This document shows positions 36,544-45,796 of a DNA stretch of 64,000 nucleotides, in pieces. The stretch comes from Nitrosospira multiformis (lineage in GTDB: Bacteria; Pseudomonadota; Gammaproteobacteria; Burkholderiales; Nitrosomonadaceae): positions 62,001-126,000 of the forward strand of contig NZ_FOCT01000008.1 in NCBI RefSeq assembly GCF_900110185.1. Reading direction: 5' to 3'. Made by a program: the position numbers and the translations under genes. Under the pieces are notes generated by a model, which was given only the letters and a program-made list of their open reading frames with translations, had not been told where the DNA came from and made no database searches. Within the stretch, counting starts at the first letter, position 1. Every line of letters begins with the position of its first letter.

Positions 36544-37476
36544 GTGGAATCCACGGCACTGCTTCCCGCGCTAAAAAATCAAATGGCTGATCCGGGCTCC
36601 CGCCATAAAATCATGGTTACAGGCGCTACCAGTATTATCGGGGAATTCCTGCTGCCAAACCTGCTGGATGCCGGTTATGAGGTTCATGCGATCAGCCGGC
36701 GGCCGGCAGAAGCGCTACCTTCTAATGTAAAATTGATCTGGCATCAGGCAGACATGAGCGAGCCGGCACAGATACCTGACGTCAACGCGCAAATTCTCAT
36801 TCATCTCGCCCCGCTCTGGCTCCTCCCGCCGCTGCTGCCGGTATCGAATACGCTTCAACTGAAACGCGTGATCGGCTTCGGTTCCACCAGCGTGTTTAGT
36901 AAATCGCATTCAGCCCATGCGGCAGAAAGAAAGGTGGCAACCCGGCTGGCGGAAGCGGAAGAGGCTGTTTGCCGCTTTTGCAGCGCGTCCAGAATGGATT
37001 GGACGATATTTCGTCCAACACTGGTTTATGATTGTGTTCGCGACAAGAATATTACGAGAATTGCAAGCTTTATCCGTCGTTACGGCTTTTTTCCATTGAT
37101 TGGACAAGCTGCCGGGCTGCGGCAACCGATCCATGCAGCGGATCTCGCGCAAACGTGCATGACGGCGCTCTTCCAGCCTCTGACTTTCAATAAGGCCTAC
37201 AACCTGAGCGGCGGTGAGACTTTAAGCTACCGCCAGATGGTGGAGAAAATTTTCAGTTCGCTCGGCAAGCCTGCACATTTCCTGATTGCCCCCCTGTGGC
37301 TCTACCGATTGGCGATACGTTCAGCCATGCTGCTCCCCGGCAAGCAAGAGCTCACAACCGAAATGGCAACGCGAATGAATGTCGATCTGTGTTTTGACCA
37401 TACGGAAGCGACCAGCGATTTCGGTTTTGCGCCAAGAGCGTTCTCACCTGAATGGGGCAGCGGGCAGGAAAAGTGA
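36544..37476 (+). CDS. NAD-dependent epimerase/dehydratase-family protein
   Basis: A 310-aa extended SDR protein. The NAD-binding loop reads MVTGATSIIGEFLLPNLLDA (one Gly of the usual GxxGxxG is replaced by Ser). The active-site Ser/Thr-rich strand is RVIGFGSTSVFS, but the YxxxK pair is not clearly seen. The block LRQPIHAADLAQTCMTAL and YNLSGGETLSYRQM are typical of sugar epimerases or atypical SDRs. The start GTG 36544 is uncertain; ATG 36583 is possible. The next gene, arfB, starts inside its stop. Confidence 0.85.
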   Translation: MESTALLPALKNQMADPGSRHKIMVTGATSIIGEFLLPNLLDAGYEVHAISRRPAEALPSNVKLIWHQADMSEPAQIPDVNAQILIHLAPLWLLPPLLPVSNTLQLKRVIGFGSTSVFSKSHSAHAAERKVATRLAEAEEAVCRFCSASRMDWTIFRPTLVYDCVRDKNITRIASFIRRYGFFPLIGQAAGLRQPIHAADLAQTCMTALFQPLTFNKAYNLSGGETLSYRQMVEKIFSSLGKPAHFLIAPLWLYRLAIRSAMLLPGKQELTTEMATRMNVDLCFDHTEATSDFGFAPRAFSPEWGSGQEK

Positions 37477-37898
37477 TGGCAGCTTTCGGAAAAGTAGATA
37501 TTCCCGATCATGAGGTCGAAATAAAGGCAATTCGCGCGCAAGGTGCCGGCGGGCAGAATGTAAACAAGGTATCGAGCGCCGTTCATCTACGCTTCGATAT
37601 TACCGCTTCGTCGCTATCTGATATCCATAAGGAGCGTTTGCTGAAGCTCCACGATCAGCGTATAACCCGCGAAGGCGTGATTATTATCAAGGCTCAGCAG
37701 TATCGCAGCCAGGAGAAAAACCGCGAGGAAGCCTTAAGACGCCTGCACGAACTTGTCGACAGCATCGTTGAGTTGCCGCGAAAACGCAAGCCGACCCGGC
37801 CGACGGCGAGTTCCCAGAAAAAGCGGCTGGATAGCAAGACACACAAGGGCCAGATCAAGATCATGAGAAAGAAATGGGTGTCGGAACCGATGTCGTGA
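37476..37898 (+). CDS. arfB: Alternative ribosome-rescue factor ArfB
   Basis: A 140-aa peptidyl-tRNA hydrolase that frees stalled ribosomes. It has the RF1/2-like GGQ motif in AQGAGGQNVNKVSSAVHLRF and a basic C-terminal tail (RKRKPTRPTASSQKKRLDSK, KGQIKIMRKKW) that enters the empty mRNA channel. ATG 37476 overlaps the previous stop by one base (TGATG) and has CAGGAAAAG upstream, so coupling with the epimerase gene is likely. Confidence 0.94.
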   Translation: MAAFGKVDIPDHEVEIKAIRAQGAGGQNVNKVSSAVHLRFDITASSLSDIHKERLLKLHDQRITREGVIIIKAQQYRSQEKNREEALRRLHELVDSIVELPRKRKPTRPTASSQKKRLDSKTHKGQIKIMRKKWVSEPMS

Positions 37899-37970
37899 TG
37901 CTCCCCCAACCTTTTCCTTTGCCTTCCCTATCCCCTGTTCTCTCTCCGCCCCCATGGGAGAGGGCACATT

Positions 37971-39389
37971 TCAATGAGTGGAAGCGAGTTCGTTTCCGTC
38001 TTTCTCGGAGTCGAGTGAGCGGCTTTGTGAGTTTACAAGATGCGAACTTGGGACTCCAGAGTGCGCCCCCGTTTCAGGAATGGATACCGAGGTTATCGTG
38101 GGAAAAATAACGGAAAAAGTTGTCCCGGCATTCTGTTCGCTGGAAATCCTGATCTGTAGTTTGTTGTTTTCGGCCACGGTCTTGACGATCGATAAGCCTA
38201 TTCCGCTCGAAGTCCTGTTATGCAGTGCCGCCCGCGGAGTGTAAAAGTATTCATCGAAAATATGCGGCAGATCTTTTTCGCCGATCCCTATCCCATGATC
38301 GATAACGGTTACGGTACCGTATGAACCTGCGCCTTCAACGGCAGCTACAATTTCTACCGTTGTGTTGTCATATGAATAAGCGATAGCGTTTGAAATGACA
38401 TTCTCAAGCAGTATTTCAAGCTGATTGGGAATACCTTCAACGACGAAGTCCTGGAGCGATACCTTTACGTCGATATGGCGGGAACTGGCGATCGGCCCTA
38501 ATTTATCAATGCATTTGTGGATCACTCTTTCAATGCTGATCTGTTCTCTTGCATTGTTGTCACGCGCAGCGGCTTTCAACCGTTCCAGCTTGAGAACATC
38601 CAGAATGAGGGCGGCCATGCCGGAAGCACGATGATCGATCTTCGATATCACTTCTCTTATTTCGGGCGATACCTCGCCGCAATATTCTCCTTTTATGAGG
38701 TTTATCTTGCTGCGGATAGCATCGAGCGGGGCTTTGAGTTGATGTGTCATCAGCACCGCATAACGGTCTTTCTCCACTTGCGCACGCCTGATTTCCTCGT
38801 AGGCATCGACAAGGTTGTGCTCATGAATGCGCACTACAATCGCCAGCCTTGAGACGACATACCAGACAGTGATAAAGAGCACATCGAGCGTAAACATCCA
38901 CAGGAAAATATTGATCTTGAGCGGACTCAGAACGGATATACCAGGATCGATTGCCAGCGCTATATGCAGCACGTAAAAGAAGGGGGCCGGAGTCGCGATG
39001 CTGCCGATAAAATGCACGACTACCGACAGACACAGAAGATCGACAATGATCTGAGCCCAGATATTTATAGCGGGCGAGTTATATTTTGTGTGCCGCTGGA
39101 AATCCAGAGCTTGAATGTAAATGACATTTGCAATGAATAATACCAACGTTATCGCAAGCGGCCATCCTTGCTGGTGGGTAATGCCGATTTTCGTAAGCTC
39201 ATCCGAGGCAATGAGCGCGAATACCTGAAAAAGCAGAAGAACCCCGATAACGCCCCATCGAAAGATAATAAACCATCGAGCATTATTGATTAATACTTCA
39301 TCGCTGAGCTTGGCGCCATTTGTCCCCACTCCGGAAAGCGCGAAGCGATTTCTGTCGGACAGATTCCAGGAAAACTCGACAACCGCCAT
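37971..39389 (-). CDS. Sensor histidine kinase
   Basis: A 472-aa membrane histidine kinase. About six hydrophobic segments (residues 35-215, for example WFIIFRWGVIGVLLLFQVFA and IIVDLLCLSVVVHFIGSI) form a sensor without a large periplasmic loop. The H-box is MTHQLKAPLDAIRSKINLI, the N-box ENVISNAIAYSYDN, and the G-boxes DHGIGIGEKDLPHIFDEYF and SSGIGLSIVKTVAENN. The upstream gene on the same strand encodes its probable response regulator. The signal is unknown. A GGAG site precedes the ATG. Confidence 0.94.
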   Translation of the reverse strand: MAVVEFSWNLSDRNRFALSGVGTNGAKLSDEVLINNARWFIIFRWGVIGVLLLFQVFALIASDELTKIGITHQQGWPLAITLVLFIANVIYIQALDFQRHTKYNSPAINIWAQIIVDLLCLSVVVHFIGSIATPAPFFYVLHIALAIDPGISVLSPLKINIFLWMFTLDVLFITVWYVVSRLAIVVRIHEHNLVDAYEEIRRAQVEKDRYAVLMTHQLKAPLDAIRSKINLIKGEYCGEVSPEIREVISKIDHRASGMAALILDVLKLERLKAAARDNNAREQISIERVIHKCIDKLGPIASSRHIDVKVSLQDFVVEGIPNQLEILLENVISNAIAYSYDNTTVEIVAAVEGAGSYGTVTVIDHGIGIGEKDLPHIFDEYFYTPRAALHNRTSSGIGLSIVKTVAENNKLQIRISSEQNAGTTFSVIFPTITSVSIPETGAHSGVPSSHLVNSQSRSLDSEKDGNELASTH

Positions 39390-39415
39390 GGTTAAAGTCT
39401 CCGGGAAATTCTGCT

Positions 39416-39880
39416 TCAGGGTTCGTTATTCTCCAGCCTGCTACGAATGATCGATAAGAAACTGATTGGCTCGACCGGTTTTTCCATGATCAGAATCCAC
39501 TCATCAGAGAGGCCAGTGAAATAAGGGCGAATTTCCTCGCCGAGCGAAGTCATGAATATCAGGTGAAGCTCGGGGAAACGTTTGCGTATTTCCACATACG
39601 CTTCCAGACCTATATCCATTGTTTCAACCATCACGTCGAGAATTGCCAGATCGGGGGGATTGGTTGAATTCCATAGCGACACCATGAAATCATTCATGGT
39701 CTGGTAACTTTCGACTGCATACCCGCTTGCTTCCAGAATACGCCTGACCGTATCCCGAATATCCGGATCATCATCGATATGTGCAATCCGTTGCGCCACT
39801 GTGCTTTCTTGAGCTGATGCCGATCCCCGTACCTGGCCCGGGAACTTTTCGGCGTCCTGTTGTTGGATAGACGCATGCAT
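39416..39880 (-). CDS. Response regulator, single receiver domain
   Basis: A 154-aa receiver protein with acidic pair in RIAHIDDDPDIRDTV, phosphoacceptor Asp in DLAILDVMVETMD, Thr in LIFMTSLGEE and Lys in LIMEKPVEPISF. No output domain follows, so it works through protein contact or phosphotransfer. ATG 39880 is chosen because GGAGGAAG stands right before it; the frame is open from a GTG at 39898. The kinase gene starts 26 bp downstream, which makes a two-gene unit. Confidence 0.92.
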   Translation of the reverse strand: MHASIQQQDAEKFPGQVRGSASAQESTVAQRIAHIDDDPDIRDTVRRILEASGYAVESYQTMNDFMVSLWNSTNPPDLAILDVMVETMDIGLEAYVEIRKRFPELHLIFMTSLGEEIRPYFTGLSDEWILIMEKPVEPISFLSIIRSRLENNEP

Positions 39881-40086
39881 GGCACTTCCTCCAGTCACAA
39901 TTAAAATACTTGCAAATGCCCCACACTACTCAGTATAGAGTAAGACTGTGTGAAGAATGTTTCAGGTATGTGTTGAAATTTTGTGAAGGCCGTAACCGGG
40001 CCGTCGAAGCATCAGGAGGATAAAGCGAGAGACGCGGCCTGCAATTATACTTGCTGTACCTTGATGGATTATGGAGAACAATCCGC

Positions 40087-40773
40087 TCAGGTCAGCACGC
40101 GTTGCAGCCAGTTACGGATATCGTGTATCTCTTCCCTGCAGACAGTGTGCGCCATTCCGTACTCGCGCCATTCCACGGGATAATCCAACCCAAGCAATTG
40201 CTCGCGCGATGCAGCAGCCAGGGTTATCGGAATGACATTATCGGCCACACCATGCGCCATAAAGATTGGCATGGCGAAATTGGTACGGTGCGCCTCTTCC
40301 ACAAGGGTCTGCGGTGCTGGCAGATAACATGAAAGCGCCATGATTCCCGCCAGTTTTTCCGGATAGCGCAAACCGGCGAACAGCGCAAGGGCACCCCCCT
40401 GAGAGAAGCCTGCCAGAACGATATTCTCCGGCTTGACCCCTCGCTGCGTTTCGTGGCGCACCAGGGCTTCGACAGCCCGCTGGGACTCTCGCAGGCTTGC
40501 CATATTCTCCTGAAGCCCCGCGCTTCCATCGGCAATATCGTAGTCATACCATGCACGCATGACCATTCCCCGGTTGATGCTGACCGGTCTCATGGGTGCA
40601 TGGGGAAACACGAAACGGACGGCTGGGATGGAAGGCAGCGCAAGCTCATCCACAATGGGTACAAAATCGCTGCCATCGGCCCCCAGGCCATGCATCCAGA
40701 TGATCGTACGAGTGGGATGAGCGGCCGTTTCCAGCTCGATGGAAGGAAGCAGATCGGGAGAACCGGAAATCAT
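40087..40773 (-). CDS. Alpha/beta-hydrolase carboxylesterase
   Basis: A 228-aa serine esterase of the phospholipase/carboxylesterase family. The nucleophile elbow is LAGFSQGGALALFAGL, the oxyanion region IIWMHGLGADGSDF, the Asp is in AHGVADNVIPI and the His in EYGMAHTVCREE. No signal peptide; it should act in the cytosol on short-chain esters. Divergent from the transglutaminase-like gene. Confidence 0.94.
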   Translation of the reverse strand: MISGSPDLLPSIELETAAHPTRTIIWMHGLGADGSDFVPIVDELALPSIPAVRFVFPHAPMRPVSINRGMVMRAWYDYDIADGSAGLQENMASLRESQRAVEALVRHETQRGVKPENIVLAGFSQGGALALFAGLRYPEKLAGIMALSCYLPAPQTLVEEAHRTNFAMPIFMAHGVADNVIPITLAAASREQLLGLDYPVEWREYGMAHTVCREEIHDIRNWLQRVLT

Positions 40774-40873
40774 GAGAGAAAATGAAGATCGACCCGTTGA
40801 CTTGGATGGGCCACGGGATTAGATTCGCACTTTTCGATTCTGATATGCAAGACCATATAGCAGGGAGAGGACT

Positions 40874-41983
40874 ATGAAACGCAGGGATTTTATCAAACTG
40901 GCGGGGGTAAGCGCCGCATTATTTCCCATGGCGCCATCAGTATTCGGCCAGCAAGTTGGTCAACCAGTTATTCCACCGCGACGCTACACTTATCGTGTAA
41001 CTTATAAAATTGATCTTCCGGGGGATGGAAAAAAAGCACGTTTGTGGCTACCGCTGCCGGATACGGAGGATTCTCCCCACCAATTTTCCCAGGGAAGTGT
41101 CTGGAGCGGGACCGCAAGCACCGCCAGATTCGAGAACGTTCCCGGAACAACCTCACCCATGTTTTACGCTGAATGGAACCGTAGTGGTCCCCGCAGCGTA
41201 ACGGTGAGCAGCGTGATCAAAACATCGGACCGCGCTGTCAACCTGGAGCGCTATAGGGAGGGTAATTCGAGCGCGCTTCCCGCGGACGTGAAGCGTTATC
41301 TGCAGCCCACCAAATTTATCCCACTGGATGGCATCGTCCGCAAAACTGCGCTATCCATTACCAAGGAAGCCAAAGCCCAATCGCAGCTGCAGAAAGCACG
41401 CGCGATATATGACTGGGTAGTCGAAAATTCCTATCGCGACCCGGCGACACGCGGCTGTGGCCGGGGTAACATCAAAGCCATGCTGGAAACCGGCCATCTT
41501 GGCGGTAAATGCGCGGATCTGAATGCGTTGTTTGTAGGGCTGGCACGCGCGGCGGGCATTCCCGCGAGGGACAATTATGGAATCCGCATCGATGAGTCCG
41601 CGGCGCATAAAACGCTTGGTCAGGCCGACGATATCACCACTGCCCAGCACTGCCGCCCTGAATTTTACCTGGCTGGCCTTGGCTGGGTCCCAGTGGATCC
41701 CGCGGATGTGCGGCAATTGGCACTGGATGAAGAACTATCCATTGAACATCCGCGAGTGGTCGAGCTACGCGAAAAACTTTTTGGTTCGTGGGAAATGAAC
41801 TGGGTGGCGTTCAACCACGGCAGGGATATCAGGCTGGCGCGAGACAGCGTGCTGGGCGAACTGCCATTTTTCATGTACCCTCAGGCCGAAGTAGCGGGAC
41901 ACGAGCGGGACAGCCTTGAACCGGCGGAGTTTGCTTATAAGATAACCTCAGCCCGGCTGGTGGGTACGGGGATCAAGTTTTAG
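40874..41983 (+). CDS. Transglutaminase-like protein with Tat signal
   Basis: A 369-aa exported protein. The N-terminus MKRRDFIKLAGVSAALFPMA is a twin-arginine signal. The transglutaminase-like core has the Cys in GHLGGKCADLNALFVGLARA, the His in TAQHCRPEFYLAG and the Asp in WVPVDPADVR, so the catalytic triad seems complete. Members with this architecture act as periplasmic proteases or cross-linkers; the substrate is unknown. A GGGAGAGG site precedes the ATG. Confidence 0.92.
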   Translation: MKRRDFIKLAGVSAALFPMAPSVFGQQVGQPVIPPRRYTYRVTYKIDLPGDGKKARLWLPLPDTEDSPHQFSQGSVWSGTASTARFENVPGTTSPMFYAEWNRSGPRSVTVSSVIKTSDRAVNLERYREGNSSALPADVKRYLQPTKFIPLDGIVRKTALSITKEAKAQSQLQKARAIYDWVVENSYRDPATRGCGRGNIKAMLETGHLGGKCADLNALFVGLARAAGIPARDNYGIRIDESAAHKTLGQADDITTAQHCRPEFYLAGLGWVPVDPADVRQLALDEELSIEHPRVVELREKLFGSWEMNWVAFNHGRDIRLARDSVLGELPFFMYPQAEVAGHERDSLEPAEFAYKITSARLVGTGIKF

Positions 41984-42034
41984 GCCCTGGTTCCAAAAAT
42001 ATCTGTCGCGCCTCCTCGAAAGTTGCACCTGCGA

Positions 42035-42595
42035 TCAGTCGATTCCTTCGCTACGTCTTTCGTCTGTAGCAGCAGGAATGATCTTCTGCAATTCCTGAAA
42101 TAATGCGCGAAAGCTTTTTGGGGACTTATTTGCGAGCTTCTCCTTCACAGCATTGCGCGCAAGTGCGCGCAACCGCTGCAGGTCTGCATCGGGGTATTTC
42201 TGCCCCAGTTCACTGAGGGCTTGCATCTGCTCGTCCGCCATCAAGCGCTCGCGCCAGCGTTCCAACTGATGCAGGCGCGCCGTACTTTCGGCGCTTAAAT
42301 TTCCCCATAGATCGAGTTTCTTCCGAATAGGTTCCGCATCAACATCGCGCATCAGTTTGCCGATAAGCTGCATCTGTCGGCGCAATGCGCCGTGCTTGCT
42401 TATGCGCTTCGCTTCCAGTACAGCCTCCATCAAGGTGTCCGACAGGCCGAGTTCGATCAGACGCCTTGAATCGAGTTGAACAAGCGACTCTCCTATATTC
42501 TGGAGAGCGTGCATTTCCTTCTTGCGTTTGGTCTTGCTCGGCCGCGCTTCCCGTTCGGAATTATCTGTCAGATTCTCTTCCAAGGTGCTTCCCAA
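42035..42595 (-). CDS. darP: Ribosome-associated protein DarP (YjgA)
   Basis: A 186-aa protein of the DUF615 family, which binds late 50S ribosomal precursors. Typical blocks are KRKKEMHALQNIGESLVQLD, RISKHGALRRQMQLIGKLMR and LRALARNAVKEKLANKSPKS. The N-terminal 20 residues are charged and variable. It is divergent from pmbA, as in many proteobacteria, and the shared intergenic region holds a 9-bp microrepeat. Confidence 0.94.
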   Translation of the reverse strand: MGSTLEENLTDNSEREARPSKTKRKKEMHALQNIGESLVQLDSRRLIELGLSDTLMEAVLEAKRISKHGALRRQMQLIGKLMRDVDAEPIRKKLDLWGNLSAESTARLHQLERWRERLMADEQMQALSELGQKYPDADLQRLRALARNAVKEKLANKSPKSFRALFQELQKIIPAATDERRSEGID

Positions 42596-42697
42596 ATTAA
42601 TAAACTGCTATCATACGTCACTGACACACCATCTGACTCCTCGTGGGCTGCTCTCCCGCTCCTGTGGGCAAGTTGCAGTGCCGGATAGCTACTCAAT

Positions 42698-42745
42698 ATA
42701 ATCCCTATATCCCTATAATCCCTGAACTCCCTGAATTCCCTGAAG
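42698..42745. repeat. Degenerate 9-bp tandem repeat between darP and pmbA
   Basis: Five units in a row: ATAATCCCT, ATATCCCT, ATAATCCCT, GAACTCCCT and GAATTCCCT, ending 9 bp before the pmbA start. A similar 9-bp array borders the gene at 44290. Confidence 0.8.
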
Positions 42746-42754
42746 TCGCCGCCT

Positions 42755-44113
42755 ATGAATGATAACGCCATGCCTTCACAACGTTTTTCCTATTCGTTTT
42801 CAGTGCTTCAGCAAATCGCGCAGGATGTCCTGAACCATGCGCGCAAAGGGGGCGCCAGCGCCTGCGAAACCGATGTTTCAGATGGTTTTGGCCAGAATGT
42901 CACGGTACGGCGGGGGCAGGTGGAAACGATAGAGTACAACCGCGACAAGGGATTGTCAGTAACAGTTTATGTGGGGCAGAAGCGCGGGCATGCCAGCACC
43001 TCGGATTTTTCGCCGCAGGCGATTAGTGATACGGTTATGGCGGCACTTTCGATTGCCCGACATACCGCCGCCGACGATTGCGCGGGTCTGGCGGATCCCG
43101 ACTTGCTGGCACGCGAATTTCCCGATCTCGAATTGTATTTTCCCTGGGACTTGCCGGTCGAGCAGGCAATAGAATTGGCGCAAACCTGCGAAGCGGCTGC
43201 ATTTGCAGTCGATAAGCGCATTACCAATTCCGAAGGAGCCAGCGTCTCGCTGGGCGAATCACAGTTTGTCTACGCAAACAGCCTGGGATTCATGGGGGGC
43301 TATCCTTCCTCTCGCCACAGTATCAGCTGTGCGATGATTGCGAGTCATGATGACAGTATGCAGCGTGACTACTGGTACAGCGTGGCGCGTGATGCTTCCG
43401 ACCTGGAGCATGCCGATGCGGTCGGGGAGAAAGCCGGAACACGCAGTGTCGGGCGCCTAGGCGCGAGGAAAATCACTACCTGCGAAGTTCCCGTTCTGTT
43501 CGAGGCGCCCATTGCATCCAGCCTGATCGGGCATTTCGTCGGGGCAGTGAGCGGAGGCAGTCTTTACCGCAAATCCTCATTTCTCCTCGACAGTATCGGC
43601 AAGCAAGTATTTGCGCCGGACATCCAGATACGCGAACGGCCGCATCTGAAAAAAGGCCTGGGCAGCGGGCCTTTCGATAATGAAGGGGTGGCGACCCGGG
43701 ACCGTAACATAGTGGAAAATGGGGTGGTACAAGGCTATTTTCTCGGCAGTTATTCCGCCCGCAAACTGGGACTTGTCACAACCGGGAATGCTGGTGGCAA
43801 TCATAACCTGGTCCTAGACAATGGCGCCGGGCTGACTTTTGCCGAACTCCTCAGGAAAATGGATAAAGGTGTGCTTGTGACCGAGTTGCTCGGCCACGGC
43901 GTAAACAACGTTACCGGGGATTACTCCCGAGGGGCGGCGGGATACTGGGTCGAAGACGGAGAAATCCGTTATCCGGTTGAGGAAATAACGATTGCGGGAA
44001 ATCTGAAAGACATGTTGGCTGGCATCTCCGCAGCAGGAAACGATGTAATTGTGCGCGGTTCCAAGCAATGTGGTTCATTGCTCATAGATCGGATGATGAT
44101 TGCTGGCGGCTAG
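42755..44113 (+). CDS. pmbA: Metalloprotease subunit PmbA/TldE
   Basis: A 452-aa subunit of the TldD/TldE protease, which matures peptides such as microcin B17 and helps degrade CcdA. It has the N-terminal YSFSVLQQIAQDVLNHARKG region, and C-terminal blocks FDNEGVATRDRNIVENGVVQ, LVLDNGAGLTFAELLRKMDK and LLGHGVNNVTGDYSRGAAGY. The metal site resides in the TldD partner, which is not in the window. ATG 42755 is chosen; ATG 42770 is possible. Confidence 0.95.
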   Translation: MNDNAMPSQRFSYSFSVLQQIAQDVLNHARKGGASACETDVSDGFGQNVTVRRGQVETIEYNRDKGLSVTVYVGQKRGHASTSDFSPQAISDTVMAALSIARHTAADDCAGLADPDLLAREFPDLELYFPWDLPVEQAIELAQTCEAAAFAVDKRITNSEGASVSLGESQFVYANSLGFMGGYPSSRHSISCAMIASHDDSMQRDYWYSVARDASDLEHADAVGEKAGTRSVGRLGARKITTCEVPVLFEAPIASSLIGHFVGAVSGGSLYRKSSFLLDSIGKQVFAPDIQIRERPHLKKGLGSGPFDNEGVATRDRNIVENGVVQGYFLGSYSARKLGLVTTGNAGGNHNLVLDNGAGLTFAELLRKMDKGVLVTELLGHGVNNVTGDYSRGAAGYWVEDGEIRYPVEEITIAGNLKDMLAGISAAGNDVIVRGSKQCGSLLIDRMMIAGG

Positions 44114-44262
44114 GCGTTCAGGTTGAACACGGGTTTCCTGATTTCGCCTTTCCTCCCTAATCTCGGTCAGATACCTGCGTCTCTTTCTCGTCTTTCTATT
44201 TGCTGTTTCTGTACTGTTTTGGTTCTGTTTCTGCCACGCTTTCCACACGTTTGATATTATCC

Positions 44263-44289
44263 GCCTAAGTTGCCTGAATTGCCTGAATA
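44263..44289 (+). repeat. 9-bp tandem repeat abutting a start codon
   Basis: Three copies, GCCTAAGTT, GCCTGAATT and GCCTGAATA, followed at once by the ATG of the RpfE-type gene. No Shine-Dalgarno sequence is present there. Confidence 0.8.
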
Positions 44290-45336
44290 ATGAATCTGCA
44301 CTTGCTGGTACCGGCGCTCTTCTGGCCAGACCCAGCGCTTCCTGAAATCTACCGCGATCTACCCCTGCCCGGCCTGGAGAATCTGCTGGCAAAATGTTCC
44401 GTCACGGAAGATAAATCGGAGGGGATAGAGGCGTGGCTTTGCCGCGCTTTTGGGGCCGCAAAGCAGCAGGATTGGCCGGTTGCGCCCATTACCCTGCAAA
44501 CCGATAGCGGAGAGGACGGAGAAGCAACAACAACGGAAAACAGTCGCTGGATCCGTGCCGATCCGGTACATTTACGCCTTGAGCGCGATCATATTCTTTT
44601 GGCCGACAGCCATGTTTTTCGCATTTCATTGGAAGAAGCCAAGCAGTTCACCGGACTGTTGAACCGCCATTTCGCTGAAAATCAGGGGATAAGACTCTTC
44701 CCGCTACAACCGGACCGCTGGTATCTTCGTCTGCTGGAACCGCCCTTGCCCCATACCCATTTACTGAGTGAAGTTGTAAATCGGGATATCCGGAACAAGC
44801 TGCCCTTCGGCGCGAACAATACCTTCTGGCGCAGCTTGCTCAATGAAATTCAGATGTTGCTGCACGAGCACCCTCTGAATCAGACTCGCGAGGCGCGCGG
44901 AGAGCTTGCAGTCAACAGCGTCTGGTTCTGGGGAGGCGGAACGCTGCCTGAATCGCTTGTTTCGCCCTATACGAATGTCTGGAGCAATGATGTTCTTGCA
45001 GTTTCGCTGGCCTCGGCGTGTAATATCGAACACGCCCCGCTTCCTGTTGACGCAACGGTGTGGGAGGCTTCTGTCAGGAGGGGCAGGCATCTGGTGGTGC
45101 TGGGTGAATTGCAGGGAAGAGCCCAATATCGGGACGCATACGGCTGGCGCGAAAGTATCAAAGAAATGGAGCGACGCTGGTTTGATCCGCTATGGAGGAT
45201 GTTCAGGCGCGGACGATTCGATGAGATAATGCTCACGGCGCCTGATGAGAGCAGCAGCAAAAGTTTCACCGCGACACGCAGCGATTCGCGGAAATTCTGG
45301 CGCAGGCCCAAGCCCATCCTGGCTTATGGAAAGTGA
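44290..45336 (+). CDS. RpfE-type / phosphoglycerate-mutase-like protein
   Basis: A 348-aa protein of the group annotated as regulatory protein RpfE type, distantly like cofactor-independent phosphoglycerate mutase. Recognisable blocks are MNLHLLVPALFWPDPALPEI, RWIRADPVHLRLERDHILLA, FGANNTFWRSLLNEIQMLLH and NSVWFWGGGTLPESL. Catalytic metal-binding residues of the mutase are not evident, so activity is doubtful. There is no classical ribosome site; a 9-bp triple repeat directly borders the ATG. Confidence 0.8.
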   Translation: MNLHLLVPALFWPDPALPEIYRDLPLPGLENLLAKCSVTEDKSEGIEAWLCRAFGAAKQQDWPVAPITLQTDSGEDGEATTTENSRWIRADPVHLRLERDHILLADSHVFRISLEEAKQFTGLLNRHFAENQGIRLFPLQPDRWYLRLLEPPLPHTHLLSEVVNRDIRNKLPFGANNTFWRSLLNEIQMLLHEHPLNQTREARGELAVNSVWFWGGGTLPESLVSPYTNVWSNDVLAVSLASACNIEHAPLPVDATVWEASVRRGRHLVVLGELQGRAQYRDAYGWRESIKEMERRWFDPLWRMFRRGRFDEIMLTAPDESSSKSFTATRSDSRKFWRRPKPILAYGK

Positions 45337-45796
45337 CAGGGAATGCGCCGAAATGTGCCTCTTTTTGCCGTCTTTTCCTCCTTTTGAAAAAGCCGATATT
45401 ACGCATAATGTCTTAACCTGCCCGTAAAATAAAATACCGATTTTCTGCCACAATATTCCTGAAAGTTCCTGAAAGAGTCCTCGCCCTGCCGGCGGAGATT
45501 CAACGCGGCAAGCGTTCAGCATAGATGGTTGTCATAGTTCAGAAACGAAGTCACCCTATACTATTACTATTATTGTCAAGTCAGGATACGTTAAGATAAT
45601 TTACGCTATAGGGAAGCATTTCCTCCGGCCCGGTTCCATTTGCCATTAAGCGGGAAAGAGCAGGAATAACCGCGGATGGAAGCGTTGACATTTCCGGTAG
45701 CAGGAATGCCAGGAGCAGAAATCAGCGGGAACGGTTGGTAAAGGCTTCACATACAATATCTCAGTCCGTAATGCGGAGTATTATGAGAGGGAAATC
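45337..45796. other. Intergenic region upstream of luxR
   Basis: A 460-base stretch without a supportable gene. It holds a perfect 10-bp direct repeat (TTCCTGAAAG twice, 45456-45475) and should contain the luxR promoter. No lux-box-like palindrome was found by eye. Confidence 0.5.
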